A DNA stretch of 64,000 nucleotides. Source: an uncultured Eubacteriales bacterium (GTDB taxonomy: Bacteria; Bacillota; Clostridia; Christensenellales; Aristaeellaceae). The position numbers and the translations under genes were made by a program. Shown in pieces: positions 53,089 through 62,322 of the stretch (position 1 is the stretch's first letter; each line of letters opens with the position of its first letter). The DNA lies in assembly GCA_902781945.1 (NCBI GenBank), contig CACZLE010000007.1:1-64000 (forward strand), written 5' to 3'. Under the pieces are notes generated by a model. The model was not told the origin of the DNA. It ran no database searches and worked only from the letters and a program-made list of their open reading frames with translations.

Positions 53089-53097
53089 TGATATAAT
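53089..53097 (+). promoter_or_regulatory. Extended -10 promoter of the peptide ABC operon
   Basis: TGATATAAT, a perfect extended -10, lies 70 bases before the ATG at 53167. The -35 is weak, which fits an activator-dependent promoter. Confidence 0.6.
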
Positions 53098-53166
53098 CCG
53101 AGACAGAAAAAGGATAGGCATGTTTCAGCCTATCCGGCAAGAAATACACGCATAGGAGGTTCCAAA

Positions 53167-54711
53167 ATGAAAAAACATCTCTCCAAATGGATCGCGCTGG
53201 TTCTGGCCATCGCCCTGCTTCTCTCCGTAAACAGCGCAATGGCAGAATCCGGCAAGAAGACGCTTACCATCGGCGACAGCGTCACCTTTGCCACGCTAGA
53301 ACCCTTCCAGTCAACCTCAATCACCGGCGTCGCATACAATTGCCTATACGAAAATCTGGCATCCAAGGCCGCTACCGGCGAGGTGATCGGGTATATTGCG
53401 AAAAGCTGGGAAAAGACCGGCGATCTGACATATAATGTAGAACTCTATGACTATGTTTATGACAGCGCTGGAAACCACATCACCGCAAAGGATGTTGAGT
53501 ATTGCTATACGAAAATGCTTGGTGTCGCAAACGCCTTGTATTATGCTTCCTGTGTTGCTACAGGTGAATATACCGTAGATTTGACATTGAAGGATGATAC
53601 CATGGGCGGCATTGAAAACCCCCTGATGACCGTGCCGATCGTTTCACAGGCAGAATATGAGAAGAGCTCTGACTTCATGGCCAGCAATCCTGTGTCAACT
53701 TCTCACTACATTGTATCTGATTATACTTCCGGTTCCTCAATCTCTTTCATAAAGAATGAAAACTACTGGCAGAAAGATGAAAGCCTGATTGCTCCTGTTT
53801 CCCGCGCCAACTACGATGAAGTCAAGTTTATCTCTATTCTCGAGGCTTCCCAGATGAAGATCGCCCTGGAAACCGGCGTGGTTGATGCCATTGAAAACAT
53901 GAGCAGCACGCAGGTAACGGAGTTCCTGGACGGCGGTGCCAAGGCGGATAAATTCCAGACTGTAGACATCAGCAGCGGCATGACTGTTTTGATCAACTTG
54001 TTCCTCTCCGGTGTGGAAAGCAGTGCTTTCCATGATGATGTTAATCTGCGCAAAGCTGTGGCATATGCCATTGATCGCAACGGTGTTGCTATGGGCGCTA
54101 CGAATGGTCTGGGCCGCGCTTGCACCGTTTTCGGAAGCGATTATTCCGGTGACGCACCGGACTATTATGAAGCGGAAGGCGGGTGGCTGCCCTACAATCC
54201 GACGCTTGCCAAGGAATACCTGGCCCAATCTAATTATGTCCCCGGCACAAAGCTGCGCCTGCTTGCGGAAGTCAACACCTCCCGTGCCGCGCAGGTTATC
54301 GAAACCTACCTGAACGCAATCGGCATCAGCGTAGATATCTCGACTCCTGACTCCGCCGTATACCATGCGAATTACAACGATCCTAACACATATGATTTCG
54401 CCATCTGCCTGTCTGGCTTTGATTACAATTCGACTTACTGGTACAAGCAATACCGTGATGTAGGCAGGGGCTACAGCCGCCATGGATGGGTAGATCCCGA
54501 ATTGCATGCTGCCGTTGCCAATATCAACACTGTTCAGGGTCATACGCAGGAAAACATCAACAAGGTTGGCAAAATGTTTGATGAGCGTGTATACGGGATC
54601 CCGCTGTACAATCAGTATCTCTACTACACCACAAACAGGGCCCTGCAGTATACTGATTTCAACTGGACGGTAACAGGTTACCTGGCGCTTTGGGCTTGCA
54701 CTACCAAATAA
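53167..54711 (+). CDS. Peptide/nickel-type ABC substrate-binding protein (SBP_bac_5)
   Basis: A 514-residue extracellular solute-binding protein of family 5. The signal peptide MKKHLSKWIALVLAIALLLS...AMA has no lipobox Cys and fits type I cleavage before ESG. Family features: TIGDSVTFATLEPFQSTSIT near 34, YDYVYDSAGNHITAKDVEYCYTKML near 95-119, NLRKAVAYAIDRNGVAMG near 295-312. ATG 53167 follows AGGAGGTTCC. It heads the operon binding protein, DppB, DppC, OppD, OppF and hydrolases, with a hairpin directly after it. The cargo may be an oligopeptide or an oligosaccharide, as both occur in this family. Confidence 0.92.
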   Translation: MKKHLSKWIALVLAIALLLSVNSAMAESGKKTLTIGDSVTFATLEPFQSTSITGVAYNCLYENLASKAATGEVIGYIAKSWEKTGDLTYNVELYDYVYDSAGNHITAKDVEYCYTKMLGVANALYYASCVATGEYTVDLTLKDDTMGGIENPLMTVPIVSQAEYEKSSDFMASNPVSTSHYIVSDYTSGSSISFIKNENYWQKDESLIAPVSRANYDEVKFISILEASQMKIALETGVVDAIENMSSTQVTEFLDGGAKADKFQTVDISSGMTVLINLFLSGVESSAFHDDVNLRKAVAYAIDRNGVAMGATNGLGRACTVFGSDYSGDAPDYYEAEGGWLPYNPTLAKEYLAQSNYVPGTKLRLLAEVNTSRAAQVIETYLNAIGISVDISTPDSAVYHANYNDPNTYDFAICLSGFDYNSTYWYKQYRDVGRGYSRHGWVDPELHAAVANINTVQGHTQENINKVGKMFDERVYGIPLYNQYLYYTTNRALQYTDFNWTVTGYLALWACTTK

Positions 54712-54725
54712 TAATCCGAAAGACT

Positions 54726-54762
54726 CTGACTGTGGCGCAGAGTTTTTCTGCGCCACAGTCAG
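54726..54762 (+). promoter_or_regulatory. Stable intercistronic hairpin after the binding-protein gene
   Basis: A perfect 16-bp stem (CTGACTGTGGCGCAGA / TCTGCGCCACAGTCAG) with a GTTTT loop lies between the binding-protein stop and the first permease. No T-run follows. It occupies the same place as the hairpins at 21519-21550 and 29247-29275. Confidence 0.75.
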
Positions 54763-54779
54763 TCATGAAGGGAACCGAT

Positions 54780-55733
54780 ATGTTAAAGTATTTTGCCAAG
54801 CGGATCCTGTGGATGATCCCCATCGTGATATGCGTAGCCTTGCTGATCTTTAGTTTGATGCGACTGATTCCCGGGGATCCTGCGCGAATGCTGGTTTCTC
54901 GGGACGCCACAGAGGAAGAATACCTGAATAAGCGAGTTGAACTCGGCCTGGACGAGCCATTTCTGACACAGCTGGGAAAATTCTTGACAGATACGTTTCT
55001 GCATTTTGACTTTGGAAAATCGTACATGACAAAGACTTCCATCAGCCGTGATATCGGCCCGCGTATGGTTCGCACGATGGAATTGGGCCTTCTTGCCGCA
55101 GCTTTCGCCATGATAACGGGAATACTACTGGGCATTACAGCCGCGACACATGTTAAAAAGTGGCAGGACAGTCTTTGCATGATCATCGCATTGGTTGGCA
55201 TATCTATGCCCGCATTCTGGGCAGCGTTGCTCCTGATCATGCTGTTTTCCGTCAAGCTGCAATTGCTTCCGCCCAGTGGGATCGGCGGCATCCAATACTA
55301 CATTCTTCCCGCGATTTCTGTGGGACTGTATGGCACCGCCACCTTTGCACGGCAAATCCGTTCCAGCATGCTGGATGTGATCGGTTCCGATTATGTGACC
55401 ACAGCGCGTTCCAAGGGGCTTACGGAGCGGGAAGTAATCTATAAGCACGCTTTGCCAAATGCGCTGATTCCCACTATCACCATCATCGGTGGCTTTTTAG
55501 GCCAAATGTTCGGCGGTTCCATCGTTATTGAAACGATATTTTCCATACCGGGCATGGGACTGTATCTGATTACCGGGATCAATAACCGTGATTATCCTGT
55601 TGTGCAAACCTGTGTGATCCTGCTCTCCATCATATTCTGCATCGCCATGCTGCTGGTGGATCTGGCCTATGCGATGGTTGATCCCCGAATCAAAGCACGG
55701 TATGCCAGTTCGAAAGTTAAGAGGAATAAATGA
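54780..55733 (+). CDS. Peptide-type ABC transporter permease (DppB/OppB family)
   Basis: A 317-residue membrane protein. ATG 54780 (MLKYFAKRILWMIPIV) follows GAAGGGAA. The N-terminal FSLMRLIPGDPARMLV and the EAA-like loop with ARSKGLTEREVIYKHALPNA near 228 are typical. It overlaps the DppC-type gene by 4 bases. It forms the transmembrane channel with the next gene's product. Confidence 0.94.
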   Translation: MLKYFAKRILWMIPIVICVALLIFSLMRLIPGDPARMLVSRDATEEEYLNKRVELGLDEPFLTQLGKFLTDTFLHFDFGKSYMTKTSISRDIGPRMVRTMELGLLAAAFAMITGILLGITAATHVKKWQDSLCMIIALVGISMPAFWAALLLIMLFSVKLQLLPPSGIGGIQYYILPAISVGLYGTATFARQIRSSMLDVIGSDYVTTARSKGLTEREVIYKHALPNALIPTITIIGGFLGQMFGGSIVIETIFSIPGMGLYLITGINNRDYPVVQTCVILLSIIFCIAMLLVDLAYAMVDPRIKARYASSKVKRNK

Positions 55734-56605
55734 TGTTCTCAAGAAGAAAAAAAGGATATGGCGGAATGAGCGCCAATGAGGAAATGATTCGTCGGCTTGC
55801 TAAAGATAGGCTTGCCATGTTGGGCTTGCTTATTTTTGTGGCGGAAATCATAGTCGCTGTTTTTGCCCCCCTCATCGCACCTTCTGATCCGTTTGCTATG
55901 GATTTCACCTCCATGCTTAGCGCGCCCTCTTCCGCGCACCTTATGGGCTGCGATGAGATGGGCAGGGATATTTTCAGCCGTATCATCTATGGTACCCGCT
56001 ATTCATTGGGTCTGGGCATTTCCGTAGTAGTTGTTTCTACCATTGCTGGAACCATCATTGGAGCAATAGTTGGCTACTTCGGCGGTGTTGCAGACGCGGT
56101 TATCATGCGAATTATGGATGTTTTTCAATCGATACCGTCCCTTCTGCAGAGCGTAGTGATTTCGGTCGTGCTCGGAACTGGTTTCTTCAATACGCTACTG
56201 GCGCTGTCTATCCACAGAACAGTTGGTTCTGCTCGCCTGCTGCGAGGTTCCATCATGGGAATGCGGCATATGGAATACCTTGAGGCTGCGGACGCGCTAA
56301 ACTGCTCCAAACTGCGGACAATCCTCAAGCATGTTCTTCCCAACAGCTTCACGCCCATGATCGTTTATGCCACCGCAGGTATTGCCAGTGCAATTATGAG
56401 CGCTTCCACGCTCAGCTTCATTGGATTGGGCATTATAGCACCTACGCCGGAATGGGGAGCCATGATATCCAGTTCCCGTAACTATTTCATCGAATACCCG
56501 CATACTGTTTTGTTTCCAGGACTGGCCATTGCCATTACCGTCTTTGCGCTTAGCGTGCTGGGAGATGGTTTGCGGGATGCCCTTGATCCCAAGCTGAAGA
56601 ACTGA
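55730..56605 (+). CDS. Peptide-type ABC transporter permease (DppC/OppC family)
   Basis: A 291-residue membrane protein with the OppC N-terminal extension (RRLAKDRLAMLGLLIFVAEI), APSDPFAMDF, HLMGCDEMGRDIFSRIIYGT near 82 and the loop EAADALNCSKLRTILKHVLP near 184. ATG 55730 overlaps the DppB-type stop; GAGGAAT precedes it. It is the second channel subunit of the importer. Confidence 0.94.
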   Translation: MMFSRRKKGYGGMSANEEMIRRLAKDRLAMLGLLIFVAEIIVAVFAPLIAPSDPFAMDFTSMLSAPSSAHLMGCDEMGRDIFSRIIYGTRYSLGLGISVVVVSTIAGTIIGAIVGYFGGVADAVIMRIMDVFQSIPSLLQSVVISVVLGTGFFNTLLALSIHRTVGSARLLRGSIMGMRHMEYLEAADALNCSKLRTILKHVLPNSFTPMIVYATAGIASAIMSASTLSFIGLGIIAPTPEWGAMISSSRNYFIEYPHTVLFPGLAIAITVFALSVLGDGLRDALDPKLKN

Positions 56606-56622
56606 AAGGAAAGCAAGCGGAC

Positions 56623-57624
56623 ATGAATAGCAAGGATCAATCAGCGCCCTTTTTGGAAGTAAAGGATCTGGAAGTGTTTTATTCTGCCGGGAAACAAAAG
56701 GTTCAGGCTGTCAATGGCGTTTCATTTTCCCTGCAAAAAGGTCGTTCCTTGGGCCTGGTCGGAGAAACCGGTGCGGGAAAAACCACAATTGCAAAAGCGA
56801 TCCTGCGTATCCTGCCCCACGCGAGCGCGACAGTCAAGAACGGTCAGATTCTGTTGAACGGGACAAATCTTCTATCGCTTAGTGAAGAACGCATGCGGGA
56901 TATTCGCGGCAATGAAATCGCCATGATTTTCCAGGATCCTATGACTGCTCTCAATCCCATTCTAAGAGTGGGAAATCAGATTACGGAAGCAATCCTGCAT
57001 CACAGCAGCATGACCAAGGCCGAAGCCGAAAAGCACGCAATGGAAATGCTTGAAATGGTCGGGATCCCCGCAGAGCGATTTGGCGAATATCCGCATCAGT
57101 TTTCCGGTGGTATGAAGCAGCGGGTCGTCATCGCCATTGCGCTGGCATGCAATCCGGCGCTGCTTTTGGCGGATGAACCCACCACCGCGCTGGATGTGAC
57201 GATCCAGGCTCAGGTGCTTCATATGATTGCGGGATTAAAAGAAAAGCTTGGCACCAGTATGATCCTGATCACACACGATATGGGCGTAGTGGCCTCCTCC
57301 TGTGATGACGTAGCCATCGTGTATGCGGGACAAATTGTGGAGTATGGCACATTGGAACAGATTTTTGACCATCCGTCCCATCCATATACCCGTGGACTGT
57401 TCAACGCCATACCCAGTATGAATATAGATCAGGAGTATCTGGAGCCTATAGACGGTTTGCCTCCGGATCCCACACATTTGCCTGAGGGATGCTATTTTTC
57501 TCCTCGATGCAAGTACGCTGCCGAAGCCTGTAAAACAGGCAATATGCCCGTTATAACAACTGCTGATGGGCATCTCTGCCGATGCTGCCAATATAATCTT
57601 GTTGCAAAGGATGAAAAGAAATGA
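56623..57624 (+). CDS. ABC transporter ATP-binding protein (OppD/DppD family)
   Basis: A 333-residue ATPase: Walker [10 protein letters not shown] near 46, Q-loop [11 protein letters not shown], signature FSGGMKQR near 164, Walker [15 protein letters not shown] near 182, and a C-terminal oligopeptide-transporter region with the Cys cluster [14 protein letters not shown] (and later CRCC) that in relatives binds an iron-sulfur cluster. It overlaps the OppF-type gene by 4 bases. The first of two ATPases energising the importer. Confidence 0.95.
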   Translation: MNSKDQSAPFLEVKDLEVFYSAGKQKVQAVNGVSFSLQKGRSLGLVGETGAGKTTIAKAILRILPHASATVKNGQILLNGTNLLSLSEERMRDIRGNEIAMIFQDPMTALNPILRVGNQITEAILHHSSMTKAEAEKHAMEMLEMVGIPAERFGEYPHQFSGGMKQRVVIAIALACNPALLLADEPTTALDVTIQAQVLHMIAGLKEKLGTSMILITHDMGVVASSCDDVAIVYAGQIVEYGTLEQIFDHPSHPYTRGLFNAIPSMNIDQEYLEPIDGLPPDPTHLPEGCYFSPRCKYAAEACKTGNMPVITTADGHLCRCCQYNLVAKDEKK

Positions 57625-58574
57625 CATCTTTGGTCGAAGTAAAAAAACTGAAGAAGTATTTTTCCTCTGCCCGCGGCCTGCTGCACGCCGTAGATGATGT
57701 GTCTTTTTCCATACAAAAAGGCAAGATATTGGGCGTTGTGGGGGAATCTGGCTGTGGTAAATCAACGCTTGGCAGAACGATCATCCACCTTCATGAAAGC
57801 ACCGGCGGTACGATTCAGTATAATGGGAAGGACATTACGAATCCCAGCGCCAAGGAAATCCGGCAGCTGAGAGAAAAGATGCAAATCATTTTTCAAGATC
57901 CGTATTCGTCTCTGGACCCTCGTATGACCGTGGAAGCAGCGATTTCAGAGCCTCTTCTCGCTTCCCATAAGATATCTGCCCGTAAGCGCAGGGAAGAAGT
58001 AACCAGGATGATGGAAATGGTGGGTATCGATGAAAGACTTCGATACGCTTATCCTCATGAACTGGACGGAGGCAGGCGGCAACGTATTGTGATTGCGCGC
58101 GCATTGATTCTCCAGCCGGAATTTGTGGTATGTGATGAGCCGGTATCAGCGCTGGATGTCAGTATCCAGGCACAGGTGCTCAATTTGCTTCGTGATCTGC
58201 AGAAGAAACAAAACCTGACATATATGTTTGTAACGCACGACATGTCAGTCGTCCGGCATATATCCGATGAGATCTGCGTCATGTACTTGGGACAAATCGT
58301 TGAAAAATGCCCCGCGAAGCAGCTGTTTGAAAAACCGCTTCATCCGTACACGCAGGCATTGATTTCCGCAATCCCTTCTGTAGATATCCACCCGCCAAAG
58401 AACCGGGAAATACTAAGCGGAGAAATTACATCGCCCATTAACCCTAAACCCGGTTGCAGGTTCTGTGCCAGATGTAGATATGCGCAGAACCAGTGTCATC
58501 AGCCTCAAACCTTAAATGAAGTCGAACCTGACCATTTCGTGGCATGCGCAAGGGTTAGCGATAATGAATTATGA
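57621..58574 (+). CDS. ABC transporter ATP-binding protein (OppF/DppF family)
   Basis: A 317-residue ATPase: Walker A GESGCGKST near 40, Q-loop IFQDPYSSLDP, a signature reading LDGGRRQR instead of LSGGQ, Walker B EFVVCDEPVSALDV near 172, and a C-terminal Cys cluster CRFCARCRYAQNQC. The altered signature suggests an asymmetric ATPase pair with the OppD-type partner, known in this family. ATG 57621 overlaps the OppD-type stop. It is the last transporter gene; a hydrolase gene follows 13 bases later. Confidence 0.94.
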   Translation: MTSLVEVKKLKKYFSSARGLLHAVDDVSFSIQKGKILGVVGESGCGKSTLGRTIIHLHESTGGTIQYNGKDITNPSAKEIRQLREKMQIIFQDPYSSLDPRMTVEAAISEPLLASHKISARKRREEVTRMMEMVGIDERLRYAYPHELDGGRRQRIVIARALILQPEFVVCDEPVSALDVSIQAQVLNLLRDLQKKQNLTYMFVTHDMSVVRHISDEICVMYLGQIVEKCPAKQLFEKPLHPYTQALISAIPSVDIHPPKNREILSGEITSPINPKPGCRFCARCRYAQNQCHQPQTLNEVEPDHFVACARVSDNEL

Positions 58575-58587
58575 TGAGGGGACTATT

Positions 58588-59452
58588 ATGAATATCAATG
58601 ATTCGGCCATCCGGCTGACTGATATGAAACGTGCAGGCAATGAAATCTGGTCTTTGCGCCGGAACATTGAATATACGCGCCGAAAACTATTTGCATCTGA
58701 TTCTGCCATGGTCTGCTGTATACGGCCTTGGGAAATCTAAGCCGCTGCCACTTGTAGTTTTTGTGCAGGGCTGCGGCTTTTTTACCCCTGATTACAGCGT
58801 GCAGCTACCTCAGCTATCCGTACTGGCAAGGCGAGGATATGTGGTCGCCATGGTTGGTCACAGCGACGTGCGGGAGGGAGTTCCTTTTCCTGGCTACTTG
58901 GAGGATATCAAATGCGCTATCCGTTTTTTGCGCAATAATTCACAGAAATATAGCATTGATTCGGAACGTATCGCCATTTGGGGTACATCTTCTGGCGGGA
59001 ACGCTGCTTTGATGGTAGGACTTACGGGAGATGATCCACAGTTCAAAGTCGGAGATTGCCTGCAAGAATCAGATGCCGTAACGGCTGTGATCGATTTTTT
59101 CGGACCTGCAGATATGCCGGAATTAATGCAAGGTTCGTCAAAGGAAGCCAGCATTATCCGCTCAAGCATGAGATCATATGGGTTCGATGCATATGAAATC
59201 CAGCAGCGCTGCTGCCAAATAAGCCCGTTATTTGTACCTATACAGAATAAACAATATCCATCCTTTCTCCTGATTCATGGCGAAGCGGATACGCTTGTGC
59301 CAATATCACATTCGAGACGAATGGCAGAACGCCTGATTAAAAACAATATTGCATGTACTATGTACAGTGTGGAAGGCGCAAATCACGAGGAATATGTGTG
59401 GAGCAATCGAGTACTAGATATTGTATTTGATTTCATTGACAAAAGACTTTAA
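58588..59452 (+). pseudogene. Frameshifted alpha/beta hydrolase (esterase family)
   Basis: The natural start is ATG 58588 (MNINDSAIRLTDMKRAGNEI, GATGAGGGG before it), but this frame stops at 58740. The rest is in the +1-type frame from ENYLHLILPWSAVYGLGKSK onward, so one base is missing near 58680 (YTRR|ENYLHL). The main body is a dienelactone-hydrolase-like esterase: FVQGCGF (oxyanion region), WGTSSGGNAAL (Ser nucleophile), LIHGEADTLVP (Asp) and GANHEEYVW (His). A shorter protein starting at 58631 is possible but would lack the usual N-terminus. It is paralogous to the intact gene at 60299. Confidence 0.75.
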
Positions 59453-59466
59453 CGGGGAACAGATCC

Positions 59467-60297
59467 ATGTATAAATTCAGCTTTCACAATCATACAACGC
59501 GATGCCAGCATGCGCAGCCGGACATGAGCGACGATTCATTGGTGCAAGCTCATATTGCAAAGGGATTTACCAGCATGGCCTTCACGGATCATTGCCCGTG
59601 GAAAACCCTCATACATCCAAGCGGTATTCGTACCAGAATGCTGTATTCCGAAAAAAAAGAATACATTGCATCAATTGACATGCTCAAGAAAAAATACGCA
59701 GAAGAAATCAACATTTTTTCAGGCTATGAAATGGAATATATTCCATCGCTGCATGAAGAAATGGTCCAAATGCGGAAAGAAGCTGATTTGATCCTCCTAG
59801 GCCAGCATTATCTTTACAACTACGATACAGGATCGGTGCAGGGCTTCAATTATTCGCAGGATCATATATCCGAAAAGGATTTACTGCATTATCCTGTTTT
59901 GATCGAACAGGCTGCGCGAGAGGGATTCCCAGACATAATTGCCCATCCCGATATATATTTGAAAAACCGACTCACCTTTGGGGATACAGAAGAGAGAATC
60001 GCCCATCGGATCGCGCAGATCGCGGTGCAGCATCATCTTCCGCTGGAAATAAACCTGGCTCATATTGCGGCGTGCATGGATGGAAGAATGTCCAAAGAAC
60101 ATTATCCCAATGCTGATTTTTGGCGAGTCGTGTCGCAATATCCAGTACAGGTGCTATTTGGGATCGATTGCCATTGGCTTTTTCAGCTAGATCTCTATGA
60201 GGCTTCCATTAAAAGGGCTCAAGAAATCATCGGCAAGAAAACCATGGCAGCCCTGTCGTTTTGCACAGAGGAAGATATTATTCGCAGGAGGCGTTGA
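59467..60297 (+). CDS. PHP-domain phosphoesterase (histidinol-phosphatase-like)
   Basis: A 276-residue PHP-fold metal-dependent hydrolase. The metal-binding motifs are in order: FSFHNHTTRCQHA near 4-16, AFTDHCPW near 38, GYEMEYIP near 85, ILLGQHYLYN near 109, DIIAHPDIY near 156 and LFGIDCHWL near 237. Members dephosphorylate histidinol phosphate or other phosphomonoesters. No histidine genes are near, so a role with the imported compound of this operon is more likely. ATG 59467 follows ACGGGGAACAG. It lies between two alpha/beta hydrolase genes, suggesting one operon. Confidence 0.88.
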   Translation: MYKFSFHNHTTRCQHAQPDMSDDSLVQAHIAKGFTSMAFTDHCPWKTLIHPSGIRTRMLYSEKKEYIASIDMLKKKYAEEINIFSGYEMEYIPSLHEEMVQMRKEADLILLGQHYLYNYDTGSVQGFNYSQDHISEKDLLHYPVLIEQAAREGFPDIIAHPDIYLKNRLTFGDTEERIAHRIAQIAVQHHLPLEINLAHIAACMDGRMSKEHYPNADFWRVVSQYPVQVLFGIDCHWLFQLDLYEASIKRAQEIIGKKTMAALSFCTEEDIIRRRR

Positions 60298-60298
60298 A

Positions 60299-61168
60299 AT
60301 GTCAGGGAAAGCTATACGGTCTTTCCGCTATACGGGGGTTACCAGGGACATAGTATCCCTTATACCCGATATAGTGTATTCGCGCAGAAATGGCCATGAA
60401 TTAAAACTCTCGCTGTTTGTCCAAAAAAGTCTGAAGTATGATGCTGTACATGCAGAGAGACTACCCCTGATTGTTTATTTGGAAGGAAGCGGCTACTTGC
60501 AACCAAACTACAACGTCTGTATGGGGCAGCTTGCGTCGCTTGCCAGTCACGGCTTTACGGTTGCTATGGTAACCCCCGGCAGCTTTCTGGATGGCTGGTC
60601 CTTTGAGGATATCCATATAAACTACAAGACAGCGATCCGTTGTCTTCGAGCGAATGCGGATATCTATGGCATTGAGCCGGATCATGTCATTGCTTGGGGG
60701 ACTTCTTCGGGCGGAACATCAGCCGCTTTTGCTGGATTGAGCGGAGACCGTGCGGAGTATAAAACAGCAGAATACGCTCAGTTTTCCGATCAGGTACAGT
60801 GCGTGGTCTGCCTGGCTGGCCCCCAGGATCTTTTTTCCTTGCTGAATGATACATCACGGGGAAAATTCTATCACGAAAACTGGCTATTGCGGAACTCCCA
60901 GCAAGAGTGGGAAACCGCTCTGTCGGCAGGCAGCACTGCGTTCTTGCTGAAGGAAAATAGAATTCATTGCCCCTTCTATTTAGTGCACAGCGATTCAGAT
61001 GAAATGGTGCCGTTTGATCAAACAGCTCATTTTTATCAGCAACTACAGGAAGCAAACCACATTGCCGAAATGGTGCTCCTCAAAGGCGCACCACATCAGA
61101 ATGGATTAACAACAGATATTCTTGAAGATGCTGTCCGTTTTATCCGTCATGCATTCGCAAGTTCATAA
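60299..61168 (+). CDS. Alpha/beta hydrolase (esterase, dienelactone-hydrolase-like)
   Basis: A 289-residue esterase. ATG 60299 follows GGAGGCGTTGAA; the frame upstream lies inside the PHP gene. Catalytic features: YLEGSGYLQPN (oxyanion region, about 61), WGTSSGGTSAAF (Ser nucleophile about 139), LVHSDSDEMVPFD (Asp about 234) and LKGAPHQNGLT (His about 266). It has no signal peptide, so it acts on imported substrate in the cytoplasm. It resembles the frameshifted hydrolase at 58588 in length and motif order and may be its functional copy. It is the last gene of the peptide-ABC operon. Confidence 0.88.
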   Translation: MSGKAIRSFRYTGVTRDIVSLIPDIVYSRRNGHELKLSLFVQKSLKYDAVHAERLPLIVYLEGSGYLQPNYNVCMGQLASLASHGFTVAMVTPGSFLDGWSFEDIHINYKTAIRCLRANADIYGIEPDHVIAWGTSSGGTSAAFAGLSGDRAEYKTAEYAQFSDQVQCVVCLAGPQDLFSLLNDTSRGKFYHENWLLRNSQQEWETALSAGSTAFLLKENRIHCPFYLVHSDSDEMVPFDQTAHFYQQLQEANHIAEMVLLKGAPHQNGLTTDILEDAVRFIRHAFASS

Positions 61169-61235
61169 TTTCTTTGAAATTAACAGCGAACAGGAACAAA
61201 AAGAATTTGAGGCACGGAAACAAACATCGGAACGA

Positions 61236-61274
61236 AAAATGAGGATCAAGACCAATCACCTTGATCCTCATTTT
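61236..61274 (+). terminator. Rho-independent terminator of the peptide-ABC operon
   Basis: A perfect 15-bp stem (AAAATGAGGATCAAG / CTTGATCCTCATTTT) with a 9-base loop and a T-run lies 68 bases after the last hydrolase gene. Confidence 0.88.
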
Positions 61275-61432
61275 GTGTCTGACATTACAGTCTCATCTTT
61301 ATACCAGAATTAAAGACCCTCTGAAGGTGGCTCTTTTATTCCGCTCAAATCTTCTGGCCGTATGCTACCAAGCGTATAAGGAAATTTACCCAGAATGCAG
61401 CATGCCATTTATAGGTTGTGCTGCGTTTCTTG

Positions 61433-61752
61433 TTATGCGTCCATGTTAAAGGCTCTGTGCATGGCAGCTAAGTTTGCTCGTGCGCCTGCCATGATGTATT
61501 TTACGTCATATCCAGCTGAGATCATCCGCGCGCCTCGCTTATACCAGTCCCGCAGGGTCTCTTCATCCGTCGCTCCCAGCGAAACTCCAGCCACCATGCC
61601 AGCCGCGCTGATGCGGCCGATAGTCTCATTGATGATTGTTCGAATATCGGGATCATTGAAGTGTCCCAGCCTGCCCATGGAACCGGACAGATCATTGGGG
61701 CCAAGGATGAAAACATCTAATTCGGAGATCGTGAGTATAAGATCTTCAGGAC
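61433..61752 (-). pseudogene. C-terminal fragment of an HpcH/HpaI aldolase family gene
   Basis: About 100 codons remain open: ELDVFILGPNDLSGSMGRLG, NDPDIRTIINETI, then the end AGYDVKYIMAGARANLAAMH. This is the last third of a 2-keto-3-deoxy-sugar-acid or 4-hydroxy-2-oxo-acid aldolase (HpcH/HpaI, about 250 residues). An in-frame stop just upstream of 61752 and the lack of the N-terminal two thirds show that it is a remnant. The missing part is not visible upstream, so a deletion or insertion event removed it. Confidence 0.75.
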
Positions 61753-61897
61753 TTCAGGACACTTGCAAAGAAATAAAGCCGGACATTATTATATATAACA
61801 AACAAAGAAAAGTGTCTTTTCCAGGAATCCATAAGCAAAAATATTCCAACCCATTATATGGCCATATTGAAAAGAAAAGAGGGACTTTTAAATAAGA

Positions 61898-62290
61898 TCA
61901 GTTATTCTGCGCAAGAAAAGCGATATAGTCTTCCAGCATGGCCAGTTCGCCATAACGGATACGGCCGCCATCGTTGTGCGCAATCAGGAACTCCATAAAG
62001 CTGACGGCCATTTGGTATTGCCGTTCCGGAAGCTTTTCTGCTTCCTGCATCAGCGCTTGCAGTTCCTCGTTGGACGGCTTGGCGATGCGGAAAGTGATCT
62101 CCTCGTCCCGGCCCAACAGATAATCGATGGACACATGATACAGCTTGGAAAGTGCCTTCAGGTTTTCCTGAGAGGGATTGGTTTTCCCGCTTTCCCAATT
62201 TGAAACGGACGGCGGGGCAAGGTGCAAAGCATCTGCCACCGCCTTTTGACTCATGCCGGTAGCCAACCTCGCTTCTTTCAAACGGGTCAT
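61898..62290 (-). CDS. XRE-family transcriptional regulator (element repressor)
   Basis: A 130-residue protein with an N-terminal helix-turn-helix of the HTH_3 type: LKEARLATGMSQKAVADALH, PPSVSNWESGKTNPSQENL, about residues 4-45, then LYHVSIDYLLGRDEE. The C-terminal half is helical. It is divergent from the excisionase/integrase genes, with consensus promoters and TTAGC/GCTAA repeats between them, so it is probably the repressor that keeps the mobile element integrated. ATG 62290 is preceded by GGAAGGAGG. Confidence 0.88.
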   Translation of the reverse strand: MTRLKEARLATGMSQKAVADALHLAPPSVSNWESGKTNPSQENLKALSKLYHVSIDYLLGRDEEITFRIAKPSNEELQALMQEAEKLPERQYQMAVSFMEFLIAHNDGGRIRYGELAMLEDYIAFLAQNN

Positions 62291-62322
62291 CTGCCAGCCT
62301 CCTTCCGATTGTTTTCGGGCAA

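Noticed and set aside
57621-58574. LDGGRRQR in place of LSGGQ as a sign of a dead ATPase
   Set aside because: This variant is known in OppF/DppF-like subunits that work with a canonical partner; all other ATPase motifs are intact.
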